Source: an uncultured Peptococcaceae bacterium
GTDB taxonomy: Bacteria > Bacillota > Peptococcia > Peptococcales > Peptococcaceae
Reading direction: 5' to 3'
Assembly (NCBI GenBank): GCA_900553245.1
Contig: USCP01000035.1
Location: 1 to 11,935 of the forward strand
DNA length: 11,935 nt
The notes beneath the pieces were generated by a model that made no database searches, had not been told where the DNA came from, and saw nothing but the letters and a program-made list of their open reading frames with translations. Positions 1 through 8,800 of the stretch are shown here, one piece after another. Position numbers and translations under genes: made by a program. Numbering within the stretch: the first letter of the stretch is position 1; every line of letters begins with the position of its first letter.

Positions 1-1026
1 ATTGTAAACATAGCTACCGCTTTCGAGTGTACCGGAGTATACACGGAAGAAGGTCAATTTACCAACATAAGGGTCAGTCATAACCTTAAATGCGAGAGCT
101 GCGAATGGTTCTTCATCACTTGGATGACGTTCAGCTTCTTCACCGTTAGGAAGGGTACCAGCGATAGCAGGTACGTCAACTGGAGATGGGCAGTAATCTA
201 CGACAGCGTCGAGTAAGAACTGAACACCTTTGTTCTTGAATGCAGAACCGCAGAATACTGGAACGGTGTCGTTCGCGATGGTAGCCTTACGGATTGCCTT
301 CTTGATTTCCTTAACGGAGAGGTCGCCTTCTTCGAAGAATTTTTCCATCAATTCGTCGTCGAGACCAGCAACGTCTTCAACGAGTTCTGCATGGGCTTCT
401 TCTGCTTGTTCCTTCAAATCTTCTGGGATTTCGATTTCTTCGTAGTTTACAATCTCGGTACCAGGAAGGAACTTGTAAGCTTTCATTTCAACGAGGTCAA
501 CCACACCGGAGAAGTTTTCTTCTGCACCGATAGGAAGTTGCATCATCAAAGCGTGAGCGCCAAGGCGTTCTTTGATTTGACGGCAAACGTTGAAGTAGTT
601 AGCACCGGTACGGTCCATCTTGTTAACGAAAGCCAAACGAGGAACGTTGTAACGTACAGCTTGACGCCATACAGTTTCAGATTGTGGCTGAACACCAGCA
701 ACTGCGCAGAATACAGCAACAGTACTGTCCAATACGCGCAAGGAACGTTCTACTTCTACGGTGAAGTCTACGTGCCCTGGGGTGTCGATGATGTTAATTC
801 TTTTACCCTTCCATGCTGCAGTGGTAGCTGCAGAAGTAATGGTAATCCCACGTTCTTGTTCCTGTTCCATCCAGTCCATGGTAGCAGTACCTTCGTGGGT
901 TTCACCGATCTTGTGGGAACGACCTGTATAGTACAGAATACGTTCGGTGGTGGTGGTTTTCCCTGCGTCGATATGCGCCATAATACCGATGTTACGAGTA
1001 TTTTGGAGCGAATATTCTCTTGCCAC
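1..1026 (-). CDS. fusA: Elongation factor G, N-terminal half (runs off the left edge)
   Basis: EF-G is the cytoplasmic translational GTPase that drives tRNA-mRNA translocation and, with ribosome recycling factor, splits post-termination ribosomes. The 342 codons present hold the whole G domain and the start of domain II. Visible motifs: P-loop AHIDAGKTT (residues 17-25), switch I RGITI (59-63), DTPGH with the catalytic-type His85 (81-85), NKMD (135-138) and GSAFK further on; the visible part ends in the domain II segment YSGTLESGSYVYN. The family is about 690 residues, so roughly half is missing beyond base 1. The start is GTG at 1024-1026, preceded at good spacing by a strong Shine-Dalgarno (AAGGAGG, then ATTATCA). 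It lies 50 bases after rpsG with no terminator between, so it is the third gene of a str operon; tuf would be expected next but is outside the window. Confidence 0.97.
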   Translation of the reverse strand, partial: MAREYSLQNTRNIGIMAHIDAGKTTTTERILYYTGRSHKIGETHEGTATMDWMEQEQERGITITSAATTAAWKGKRINIIDTPGHVDFTVEVERSLRVLDSTVAVFCAVAGVQPQSETVWRQAVRYNVPRLAFVNKMDRTGANYFNVCRQIKERLGAHALMMQLPIGAEENFSGVVDLVEMKAYKFLPGTEIVNYEEIEIPEDLKEQAEEAHAELVEDVAGLDDELMEKFFEEGDLSVKEIKKAIRKATIANDTVPVFCGSAFKNKGVQFLLDAVVDYCPSPVDVPAIAGTLPNGEEAERHPSDEEPFAALAFKVMTDPYVGKLTFFRVYSGTLESGSYVYN

Positions 1027-1076
1027 TGATAATCCTCCTTAATGTATATAATGTAAGATGTTTTCTAAATAATTTA

Positions 1077-1547
1077 TTACCAACGATAATGAGCGAAAGC
1101 CTTGTTTGCTTCTGCCATTCTGTGGGTTTCTTCTTTCTTCTTCACTGCGCCGCCGGTATTGTTAGCAGCATCCATGATTTCATTTGCAAGACGCAAATCC
1201 ATGGTCTTTTCACCGCGCTTACGAGCGAAGGTTACCAACCAACGCAAACCGAGGGTTTGACGACGGTCTGCACGTACTTCGATAGGAACTTGGTAGTTAG
1301 CACCACCAACACGACGTGCTTTAACTTCAAGAACAGGCATGATGTTCTTCATTGCTTCTTCAAAAACTTCGATGGCTTCATTTCCGGTTTTTTCAGCAAC
1401 GATATCAAACGCGCTGTATACGATATGTTCAGCTGTACCCTTTTTACCATCAAGCATGATTTGGTTGATTAACTTAGTCACTTGCTTGCTGTTGTAAATT
1501 GGATCAGCGAGTACTTCTCTCTTTGGAGCTTGTGCTTTTCTGGACAT
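1077..1547 (-). CDS. rpsG: 30S ribosomal protein S7
   Basis: S7 is a primary assembly protein of the 30S subunit: it nucleates folding of the 3' major domain (head) of 16S rRNA and lines the E-site and mRNA exit channel. The 156-residue length is normal. Recognisable segments are the N-terminal REVLADPIYNSKQVTKLIN, the core signature PVLEVKARRVGGANYQVP, the RGEKTMDLRLANEIMDAA helix, and the usual FAHYRW end. The start is ATG at 1545-1547 with AAAGGAGG six bases upstream. It sits 45 bases after rpsL and 50 before fusA in one transcription unit. In E. coli S7 is the autogenous repressor of the str operon, acting at the rpsL-rpsG junction; whether the same happens here is not shown, but a short GC pairing (AGGGC at 1586-1590 with GCCCT at 1549-1553) could cover the spacer between ribosome binding site and start. 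Confidence 0.98.
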   Translation of the reverse strand: MSRKAQAPKREVLADPIYNSKQVTKLINQIMLDGKKGTAEHIVYSAFDIVAEKTGNEAIEVFEEAMKNIMPVLEVKARRVGGANYQVPIEVRADRRQTLGLRWLVTFARKRGEKTMDLRLANEIMDAANNTGGAVKKKEETHRMAEANKAFAHYRW

Positions 1548-1592
1548 GAGGGCCTCCTTTCACTATTTCCATCTATCCAAGTATTGCCCTAA

Positions 1593-1964
1593 TTACTTAG
1601 GACGCTTAGTGCCGTATTTAGAGCGGGACTGTCTGCGGTCGTTAACACCTGCAGCGTCCAAGGTACCTCTAACGAGGTGATAACGTACCCCTGGAAGGTC
1701 ACGTACTCTCCCACCGCGAACCAATACAACACTGTGTTCCTGAAGGTTGTGGCCAATCCCTGGGATGTAAACGGTTACTTCAGTGCCGTTGGTCAAACGA
1801 ACACGAGCTACCTTACGAAGAGCAGAGTTTGGTTTCTTAGGGGTTGTGGTGTACACTCTGGTGCAAAGACCTCTCTTTTGTGGGTTGCTTTGCAGAGCAG
1901 GGGTGGTGGATTTCTTATGACTGGATTGTCTACCTTTATTTACCAGCTGATTAATTGTTGGCAT
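1593..1964 (-). CDS. rpsL: 30S ribosomal protein S12, with Arg at position 88
   Basis: S12 sits at the 30S decoding centre and helps control translational accuracy; it is the classic site of streptomycin resistance and dependence mutations. The 123-residue length and the segments MPTINQLVNKGR, TTTPKKPNSALRK, VYIPGIGHNLQEHS and DLPGVRYH identify it without doubt. Lys43 is retained in the TPKKPNS loop. The second loop reads GGRVRDLPGVRYH, so position 88 is Arg (codon CGT at 1701-1703), where most bacteria have Lys; this is the substitution called K88R (K87R without the initiator Met) in resistant mutants of other species. The start is ATG at 1962-1964 with AAGGAGG eight bases upstream. It is the first gene of the rpsL-rpsG-fusA operon. 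The start codon lies inside a predicted leader stem, described separately. No L7Ae-like gene precedes it. Confidence 0.98.
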   Translation of the reverse strand: MPTINQLVNKGRQSSHKKSTTPALQSNPQKRGLCTRVYTTTPKKPNSALRKVARVRLTNGTEVTVYIPGIGHNLQEHSVVLVRGGRVRDLPGVRYHLVRGTLDAAGVNDRRQSRSKYGTKRPK

Positions 1965-2034
1965 ACTGCCACCTCCTTGTTAAATTTGATTTCGTCAAAT
2001 CACAATACAGAATAACTGCGCGTGGCAGTACCAA
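1958..2034 (-). promoter_or_regulatory. Predicted rpsL leader stem that covers the start codon
   Basis: In the rpsL mRNA leader, UUGGUACUGCCAC (2034 down to 2022) is complementary to GUGGCAGUA plus CCAA (1972-1964 and 1961-1958). This gives 9 plus 4 Watson-Crick pairs with a single two-base bulge formed by the U and G of the AUG. The 3' arm runs from the end of the Shine-Dalgarno through the spacer, start codon and codon 2. The loop between the arms contains a further six-pair hairpin (TGATTT/AAATCA, 1987-2002, tetraloop GACG in the RNA sense). A stem here would block initiation of S12, so it is a candidate operator for feedback by a ribosomal protein. The pairing is seen directly; the regulatory role is inference. 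Confidence 0.5.
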
Positions 2035-2126
2035 TGATGATTGTTTCAATGTTTGACGACTCCCATGTTTGTGACTGCAGGGTTTCCCTTGCATTCTAAT
2101 GGGACCCTTTCGCAAACACAATTAAG

Positions 2127-2155
2127 AGTATAACAATCCACCTTTTGAATGTCAA
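2127..2155 (-). promoter_or_regulatory. Sigma-A type promoter of the rpsL-rpsG-fusA operon
   Basis: Reading the minus strand, a perfect -35 box TTGACA (2155-2150) is followed by a 17-base spacer and TATACT (2132-2127), five of six matches to the -10 consensus. Transcription would start near 2120 and leave a leader of about 155 bases before the rpsL start at 1964. The leader holds a small hairpin with an AAA loop (2077-2092) and the start-codon stem at 1958-2034. The roughly 100 bases between this promoter and the rpoC terminator contain no gene and only a short hairpin (CACGT-GGAA-ACGTG, 2179-2192) of unknown use. Confidence 0.85.
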
Positions 2156-2259
2156 CGGTTTTTATTAAATTTTATATCCACGTTTCCACGTGTGTCCATA
2201 TCCCTTAAATCCTTCAACCACGCCGTTTACACTGTACATATAACTTATAATATGTTATC

Positions 2260-2297
2260 AAAATAAAAAGCGCACAATCGATTATCGATTGTGCGCT
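2260..2297 (-). terminator. Rho-independent terminator after rpoC
   Basis: A perfect 13-pair stem (2285-2297 with 2269-2281, three-base loop) is followed in the minus-strand direction by TTTTATTTT. It begins about 20 bases after the rpoC stop codon and ends the rpoB-rpoC transcript before the str operon promoter, so the two operons can be controlled separately. Confidence 0.92.
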
Positions 2298-2316
2298 ATA
2301 GGTGTTATATTGTTTT

Positions 2317-5300
2317 TTAGATAAAGACTGGGCGATCGTCTTTTCTTTGGTTGATGCGTTGTTCTTCAACATCTTCCATGTTTTCAGCTTCTACATCTAC
2401 AAGATCGTAAGCATTTTCGTAGGCTTCACCTTCAAGGCCAATCTTACGATAATGACGCATCCCAGTCCCTGCAGGAATAAGCTTCCCGAGAATAACGTTT
2501 TCCTTGAGACCGATAAGATAGTCGTTCTTACCCTTGATAGCAGAGTCAGTAAGTACCTTAGTGGTTTCTTGGAAGGATGCTGCAGACAAGAAGGAATCGG
2601 TTGCGAGTGCAGCCTTGGTAATCCCGAGGAGCTGTACTTCACCGACTGCAGGACGCAAGCCTTCTCGTTCGAGACGTTCGTTTTCTTCATCAAAGTCAAT
2701 GATATCAACTTGGCTACCAGCAAGGAATTGGCTATCGCCGATTTCTTCGATTTTAACCTTGCGCATCATTTGGCGAACCATTACTTCAATGTGCTTATCG
2801 TTGATATCTACCCCTTGGAGACGGTATACCTTTTGTACTTCACGCAAGAGGTACTCTTGTACACCGAGAGGTCCCTTGATAAGCAAGAGGTCTTGTGGGT
2901 TGATAGACCCTTCGGTCAATTCTTGACCAGCTTCTACCATTTGGCCTTCCATAACAGCCAAGTGAGAAGCGAAAGGAATCACATAAGCATGTGCTTCTCC
3001 GTGTTCGGTCATAACGGTCACTTCGGTGCGACCCTTATTTTCGCCGATGGAAACGCGACCGTCAACTTCGGTAATAACTGCTTGCCCTTTAGGACGACGT
3101 GCTTCAAACAATTCTTCGACACGAGGAAGACCCTGTGTAATGTCGCCCCCTGCAATCCCCCCGGTGTGGAAGGTACGCATGGTAAGCTGAGTCCCAGGTT
3201 CCCCGATGGATTGTGCCGCAACGGTCCCAACTGCTTCCCCAACGTCAACAAGAACGCCGGTTGCAAGGTTACGGCCATAGCACTTGCTGCAAACACCGTG
3301 ACGACTGCGACAAGTCAGCGCGCTACGAATACGAACAGATTGTACACCTGCTGCTTCAATAGCATGAGCTTGTTCGTCGCTAATGTAATCGTTGCGACGT
3401 GCCATCACTTCACCAGTTTCTGGGTTGATGACATCTTCTGCAAGGTAACGACCTGCAACACGTTCCCAAAGCTGTTCAATAGTTTCTGTCCCATTCATGA
3501 TGGCACGAACGGTCAAGCCTTGTTCAGTACCGCAGTCGAGTTCACGTACAATCACGTCTTGTGCAACGTCTACGAGACGACGAGTGAGGTAACCGGAGTC
3601 GGCAGTACGAAGCGCGGTATCTGCCAACCCTTTACGTGCACCGTGAGAAGAAATAAAGTATTCCAACACGGTAAGCCCTTCACGGAAGTTCGCCTTAATA
3701 GGCATTTCGATGGTTTTCCCGGATGGGTCAGCCATCAAACCACGCATCCCTGCGAGCTGACGAATCTGTTGGTTGTTACCACGGGCCCCGGAAGTCGCCA
3801 TCATGTTGATGGAGTTGAACTTACCAAGGTTTGCGAGAAGTGCAGCCCCGATGTCGTCGGTACATTTGGTCCAAACTTCAATAACGAGCTTATAACGTTC
3901 ATCGTCGGTAATCAAACCGCGACGGAATTTGGTTTCAATTTTGTCAACCTTTGCTTCCGCGGCATCAAGCAAATCCTTTTTGCTTTCAGGAATAACCATA
4001 TCCATATAGCCGATGGAAATCCCGGATTGAGTGGAATACTTGAAGCCTTGTGCCTTGATCCCGTCAAGCATGTGAGCGGTGCCGCTTGCACCGTAAATAC
4101 GGAAGCAGGTATCTACAACATTACCGAGCTTCTTTTTGCCAACAACTTCATTAACAAAAGGAACCTTTTCAGGAATAACGTTGTTAAAGATGATACGACC
4201 AACAGTCGTTTCAATGATTTCACCGTTGTCCATGCGAACATGAATTGGTGCTTGCAAGTGAATAGCGCCGGCATCATAAGCGAGTTCTGCTTCAGTCTTA
4301 GAGCTGAAGTACTTGCCATGGCCAAGGGCCTCTTCACGTGCGATGGTCAAATAGTAACTCCCCAAAACCATGTCCTGAGTAGGTACGGTAACAGGGCGAC
4401 CATCCTTAGGGTTCAAGATATTGTTTGCCGCAAGCATGAGAATACGTGCTTCAGCTTGTGCTTCGGTAGAAAGTGGTACGTGAACCGCCATCTGGTCACC
4501 GTCAAAGTCGGCGTTGTATGCAGTACAAGCCAATGGGTGCAACTTGAGGGCACGACCTTCAACCAATACAGGTTCAAAGGATTGAATCCCCAATCTGTGG
4601 AGGGTCGGTGCACGGTTCAAGAGTACTGGGTGGTCTTTGATTACTTCTTCAAGCACGTCCCAAATAGCATTATCAAGACGTTCTACCATACGCTTTGCAC
4701 TCTTAATGTTATGAGCGGTACCGTCTTGCAGAAGCTTACGCATAACGAATGGCTTAAAGAGTTCAACAGCCATTTCCTTTGGCAAGCCGCATTGGTGCAT
4801 CTTGAGTTCTGGCCCTACAACGATTACGGAACGGCCGGAGTAGTCAACACGCTTCCCGAGAAGGTTTTGACGGAAACGACCTTGTTTCCCCTTGAGCATG
4901 TCAGACAAGCTCTTAAGGGCACGATTCCCTGGACCGGTTACAGGACGACCGCGACGACCGTTGTCAATAAGGGCGTCAACAGCTTCTTGAAGCATACGCT
5001 TTTCGTTACGAACAATGATGTCCGGTGCACCGAGGTCAAGCAAACGCTTGAGACGGTTGTTGCGGTTCAATACACGACGATAGAGGTCGTTCAAATCGCT
5101 GGTTGCAAAGCGACCGCCATCGAGTTGTACCATCGGACGAATGTCCGGAGGAATAACAGGAAGTACATCCAATACCATCCATGCAGGGTTGTTGCCGGAT
5201 GCGCGCATCCCTTCAACAACTTCAAAGCGACGAACCGCTTTGATATGGCGTTGGCCACTGCTATTCTTTACTTCTTCTTGAAGTTCTTTGCTCAGCTTTT

Positions 5301-5856
5301 CAAGGTCAATATCTTCTAAGAGCTCCTTGGCAGCTTCAGCACCGATACCGGCGCGGAAACGATTGCCATATTTAGAGCGAGCTTCGCGATATTCACTTTC
5401 GCTGAGAATTTGATATTTGCTTAATTCGTCAACATCGCCCGGATCGATAACGATGTAAGATACGAAATAAATGACACGTTCAAGCTGACGTGGGCTCATG
5501 TTAAGGATGAGACCCATACGGCTTGGAATGCCCTTGAAGTACCAAATGTGGGTGCATGGTGCAGCCAATTCAATGTGGCCCATGCGTTCACGACGTACTT
5601 TAGAGCGGGTAACTTCTACACCGCAACGGTCGCAAATAACGCCTTTGAAACGTACGCGCTTATATTTCCCGCAGCTACATTCCCAGTCCTTGGTAGGCCC
5701 AAAGATTCTTTCACAGAACAAACCGTCACGTTCAGGCTTGAGGGTTCTGTAGTTGATAGTTTCCGGCTTCTTTACTTCACCGCTACTCCAGCTACGAATC
5801 GCTTCCGCGCTGGCAAGGTTAATAGAAATATGATCGACTTTATTGATATTTCCCAA
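2317..5856 (-). CDS. rpoC: DNA-directed RNA polymerase subunit beta'
   Basis: Beta' forms one jaw of RNA polymerase and supplies the catalytic magnesium-binding loop, NADFDGD (residues 448-454 from the chosen start). Also visible: the N-terminal zinc ribbon (Cys60, 62, 75, 78), the second zinc site (Cys775, 849, 856, 859), the bridge-helix region GLADTALRTADSGYLTRR, and the trigger loop QLTMRTFH with His897. The trigger loop is uninterrupted, so the large insertion of gammaproteobacteria is absent. Length is 1179 residues, normal for Bacillota. The frame is open up to a TTG at 5872-5874, but no ribosome binding site precedes that codon. Inside the open frame AAGGGAG stands eight bases before a second in-frame TTG at 5854-5856, so I place the start there. 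This leaves 30 bases after the rpoB stop. The C-terminus ends in a mixed-charge tail. Confidence 0.98.
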   Translation of the reverse strand: MGNINKVDHISINLASAEAIRSWSSGEVKKPETINYRTLKPERDGLFCERIFGPTKDWECSCGKYKRVRFKGVICDRCGVEVTRSKVRRERMGHIELAAPCTHIWYFKGIPSRMGLILNMSPRQLERVIYFVSYIVIDPGDVDELSKYQILSESEYREARSKYGNRFRAGIGAEAAKELLEDIDLEKLSKELQEEVKNSSGQRHIKAVRRFEVVEGMRASGNNPAWMVLDVLPVIPPDIRPMVQLDGGRFATSDLNDLYRRVLNRNNRLKRLLDLGAPDIIVRNEKRMLQEAVDALIDNGRRGRPVTGPGNRALKSLSDMLKGKQGRFRQNLLGKRVDYSGRSVIVVGPELKMHQCGLPKEMAVELFKPFVMRKLLQDGTAHNIKSAKRMVERLDNAIWDVLEEVIKDHPVLLNRAPTLHRLGIQSFEPVLVEGRALKLHPLACTAYNADFDGDQMAVHVPLSTEAQAEARILMLAANNILNPKDGRPVTVPTQDMVLGSYYLTIAREEALGHGKYFSSKTEAELAYDAGAIHLQAPIHVRMDNGEIIETTVGRIIFNNVIPEKVPFVNEVVGKKKLGNVVDTCFRIYGASGTAHMLDGIKAQGFKYSTQSGISIGYMDMVIPESKKDLLDAAEAKVDKIETKFRRGLITDDERYKLVIEVWTKCTDDIGAALLANLGKFNSINMMATSGARGNNQQIRQLAGMRGLMADPSGKTIEMPIKANFREGLTVLEYFISSHGARKGLADTALRTADSGYLTRRLVDVAQDVIVRELDCGTEQGLTVRAIMNGTETIEQLWERVAGRYLAEDVINPETGEVMARRNDYISDEQAHAIEAAGVQSVRIRSALTCRSRHGVCSKCYGRNLATGVLVDVGEAVGTVAAQSIGEPGTQLTMRTFHTGGIAGGDITQGLPRVEELFEARRPKGQAVITEVDGRVSIGENKGRTEVTVMTEHGEAHAYVIPFASHLAVMEGQMVEAGQELTEGSINPQDLLLIKGPLGVQEYLLREVQKVYRLQGVDINDKHIEVMVRQMMRKVKIEEIGDSQFLAGSQVDIIDFDEENERLEREGLRPAVGEVQLLGITKAALATDSFLSAASFQETTKVLTDSAIKGKNDYLIGLKENVILGKLIPAGTGMRHYRKIGLEGEAYENAYDLVDVEAENMEDVEEQRINQRKDDRPVFI

Positions 5857-5886
5857 AACAGACGCTCCCTTCAAAATCGAACGGCA

Positions 5887-8800
5887 TTAGTCGTCTAAAC
5901 CATCATCGGCAATGACGAACAAATCATCATCGTCTTCTAAATCTTCCCCTGAATAGAAAGAGAAATCTTCATCGGCAGCAATGTCATCATCCATGTTTTC
6001 ATCGTCATCGTTCACATCGACAACTTCATCGCCACGGTTATCGCCTTCACTGTCCGGTTCAGCAAGCTGTTGGACAGCAAAATCTTTTGGCTGTTCTTCA
6101 AGTTCATCATCTTCGTCAGACATATCAATTTCGTTGTTGTCTTCGTCAAGAATGCGGATATCCAAGCACAATGCTTGCAATTCCTTCATGAGTACCTTAA
6201 ATGCTTCCGGCACACCGGCTTCAGGCAAGTTTTCGCCCTTTACAATAGATTCATAAGTCTTAACACGCCCTACAACATCGTCAGACTTCACAGTCAACAT
6301 TTCTTGTAAGGTGTGAGATGCACCGTATGCTTCAAGCGCCCAAACTTCCATTTCCCCGAAACGCTGACCACCGAATTGTGCTTTACCACCGAGTGGCTGT
6401 TGAGTAACGAGGGAATATGGCCCAATGGAACGTGCGTGAATCTTATCGTCAACCAAGTGGGCGAGTTTGAGGTAATACATGTAACCAACGGTTACCGCAT
6501 TGTCCAATGGACGGCCGGTACGACCATCACGAAGCACAAACTTCCCGCTACGGTCATAACCAGCTTTTTCAAGCATATCACCGATATCCTTTTCACTAGC
6601 ACCATCAAATACGTTGGTAGCAAACTTAAGGCCAAGTGCCTTTGCTGCCATACCAAGGTGCACTTCCAATACCTGCCCAATATTCATACGGGAAGGTACG
6701 CCCAGTGGGTTCAAGACGATATCTACAGGTGTACCGTCCGGCAAGAATGGCATATCGCATTCAGGAAGCACGCGGGATACAACCCCCTTGTTACCGTGAC
6801 GCCCTGCCATTTTGTCCCCTTGGGAGATTTTACGCTTTTGAGCAATATATACGCGAACGACTTCATTTACGCCAGGAGGCAATTCGTCGCCACCCTTGCG
6901 AGTGAAGACCTTAACGTCAACAACAATCCCGCTCCCACCGTGTGGTACACGCAAAGAGGTATCGCGCACTTCACGTGCCTTTTCACCAAAGATTGCGCGG
7001 AGCAAACGTTCTTCAGCGGTGAGCTCGGTTTCACCCTTAGGAGTAACCTTACCTACCAAAATGTCCCCAGCGCTGATTTCAGCACCAATACGGATAATAC
7101 CGCGGCTGTCGAGGTTCTTAAGAACATCTTCGCCAACGTTAGGAATATCACGAGTGATTTCTTCAGGCCCAAGCTTAGTATCACGGGAATCGCTTTCGAA
7201 TTCACTGATATGGATAGAAGTGTACACGTCTTCCTTGACCAAACGTTCACTGATCAAAACAGCGTCTTCGTAGTTGTAGCCTTCCCAGTTCATAAACGCG
7301 ATGAGTGCGTTACGACCGAGTGCCAATTCCCCATTATCGGTAGAAGGACCGTCAGCAAGGATGTCCCCTTCATTAACGTGTTGACCCTTAGAAACGAGAA
7401 CGTGTTGGTTAATACAGCTCCCTTGGTTGGAACCCTTAAACTTGGTCAAATGGTAAACGTCACGTTCGCCACCATCGCCACGAATTTCAATGCGGTCTGC
7501 AGATACATAGCTTACAATACCGCTATGCTTCGCAATAGCGAATACGCAGGAGTCATACCCCGCACGGTATTCCATACCGGTACCAACAAATGGTGCTTCA
7601 GTTACAAGCAGAGGTACTGCCTGACGCTGCATGTTGGTCCCCATGAGTGCGCGGTTCGCGTCATCGTGTTCCAAGAACGGAATCAAAGCAGTCGCAATGG
7701 ATACAACCTGCTTTGGAGATACGTCCATGTATTCGACTTCTTCTTTTTCTACAACGATGTTTTCTTCCCCACGACGTGCGTCAACCTTTTCAGCAATAAT
7801 CATGTTGTTTTCGTCGAGGGTGGTGTTTGCCTGAGCAATGGTATATTTATCTTCAATATCTGCAGTCAGATATTCGATATCATCGGTTACATGGCAATCG
7901 TTAACCTTACGATATGGGGTTTCAATGAAACCATATTCATTCACACGCCCGTAGGTTGCCAAGGAGTTGATCAACCCGATGTTTGGACCTTCAGGAGTTT
8001 CAATAGGACACATACGACCATAGTGAGAGTGGTGAACGTCACGGACTTCAAAGCCTGCACGTTCACGGCTCAAACCTCCAGGCCCCAATGCAGAAAGGCG
8101 ACGCTTATGGGTCAATTCAGCCAATGGGTTGATTTGGTCCATAAATTGGGACAACTGGGAGCTACCAAAGAATTCCTTAATGCTAGCAACAACAGGACGG
8201 ATGTTAATAAGCCCTTGTGGTGTTACTTCATTAGGGTCTTGGGTGGTCATACGTTCACGAACGTTTCTTTCCATTCGGGTCAAACCAATGCGGAATTGAT
8301 TCTGAAGAAGTTCACCAACGGAACGAATACGACGGTTCCCCAAATGGTCGATATCATCTACAGTATACCCTGGTGCTTTATGCATCAAGGAGAGCATGTA
8401 ACGATAGGTAGCAAGAATATCTTCCAAGGTTAAATTTTTAACACTCTTATCGATATCCAAGCCTAATTTTTTATTGATTTTATAACGACCAACCTTCGCC
8501 AAATCATAACGCTTGTGGTCGAAGAAGAGGGCGTTAATCAAATTTCTAGCACTTTCAACAGTTGGAGGATCACCAGGACGGAGACGCTTGTAGATTTCAA
8601 TCAACGCTTCCGGTTCGCTGGAAGTGGTATCCTTATCCAAGGTTGGCTGGATGAGTTCATCGCCATCAAAGAGTTCAATGATGTCTTCGTCCTTGCTATA
8701 CCCTAAAGCACGCAACAATACAGTTGCAGGCAACTTTCTGGTACGGTCGAGACGCACATAAATCACGTCGTTGGCGTCAGATTCTAATTCCAACCAAGCG

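Noticed and set aside
2179..2192. Hairpin CACGT-GGAA-ACGTG between rpoC and the rpsL promoter, as a second terminator or RNA element
   Set aside because: The stem is only five pairs, no T run follows, and it lies between a strong terminator and the promoter where little transcript is expected.
2302..5319. A 1005-codon open frame on the plus strand opposite rpoC, a 706-codon one opposite rpoB (6313-8433), and shorter ones opposite fusA, rpsG and rpsL
   Set aside because: All are codon-aligned with the real genes, so a stop would appear only where the sense gene uses TTA, CTA or TCA. Highly expressed genes avoid these codons, which opens the opposite frame. The translations are Cys/Phe/Thr/Asn-rich with no recognisable domain, and the sense strand is unmistakably polymerase and ribosomal protein.
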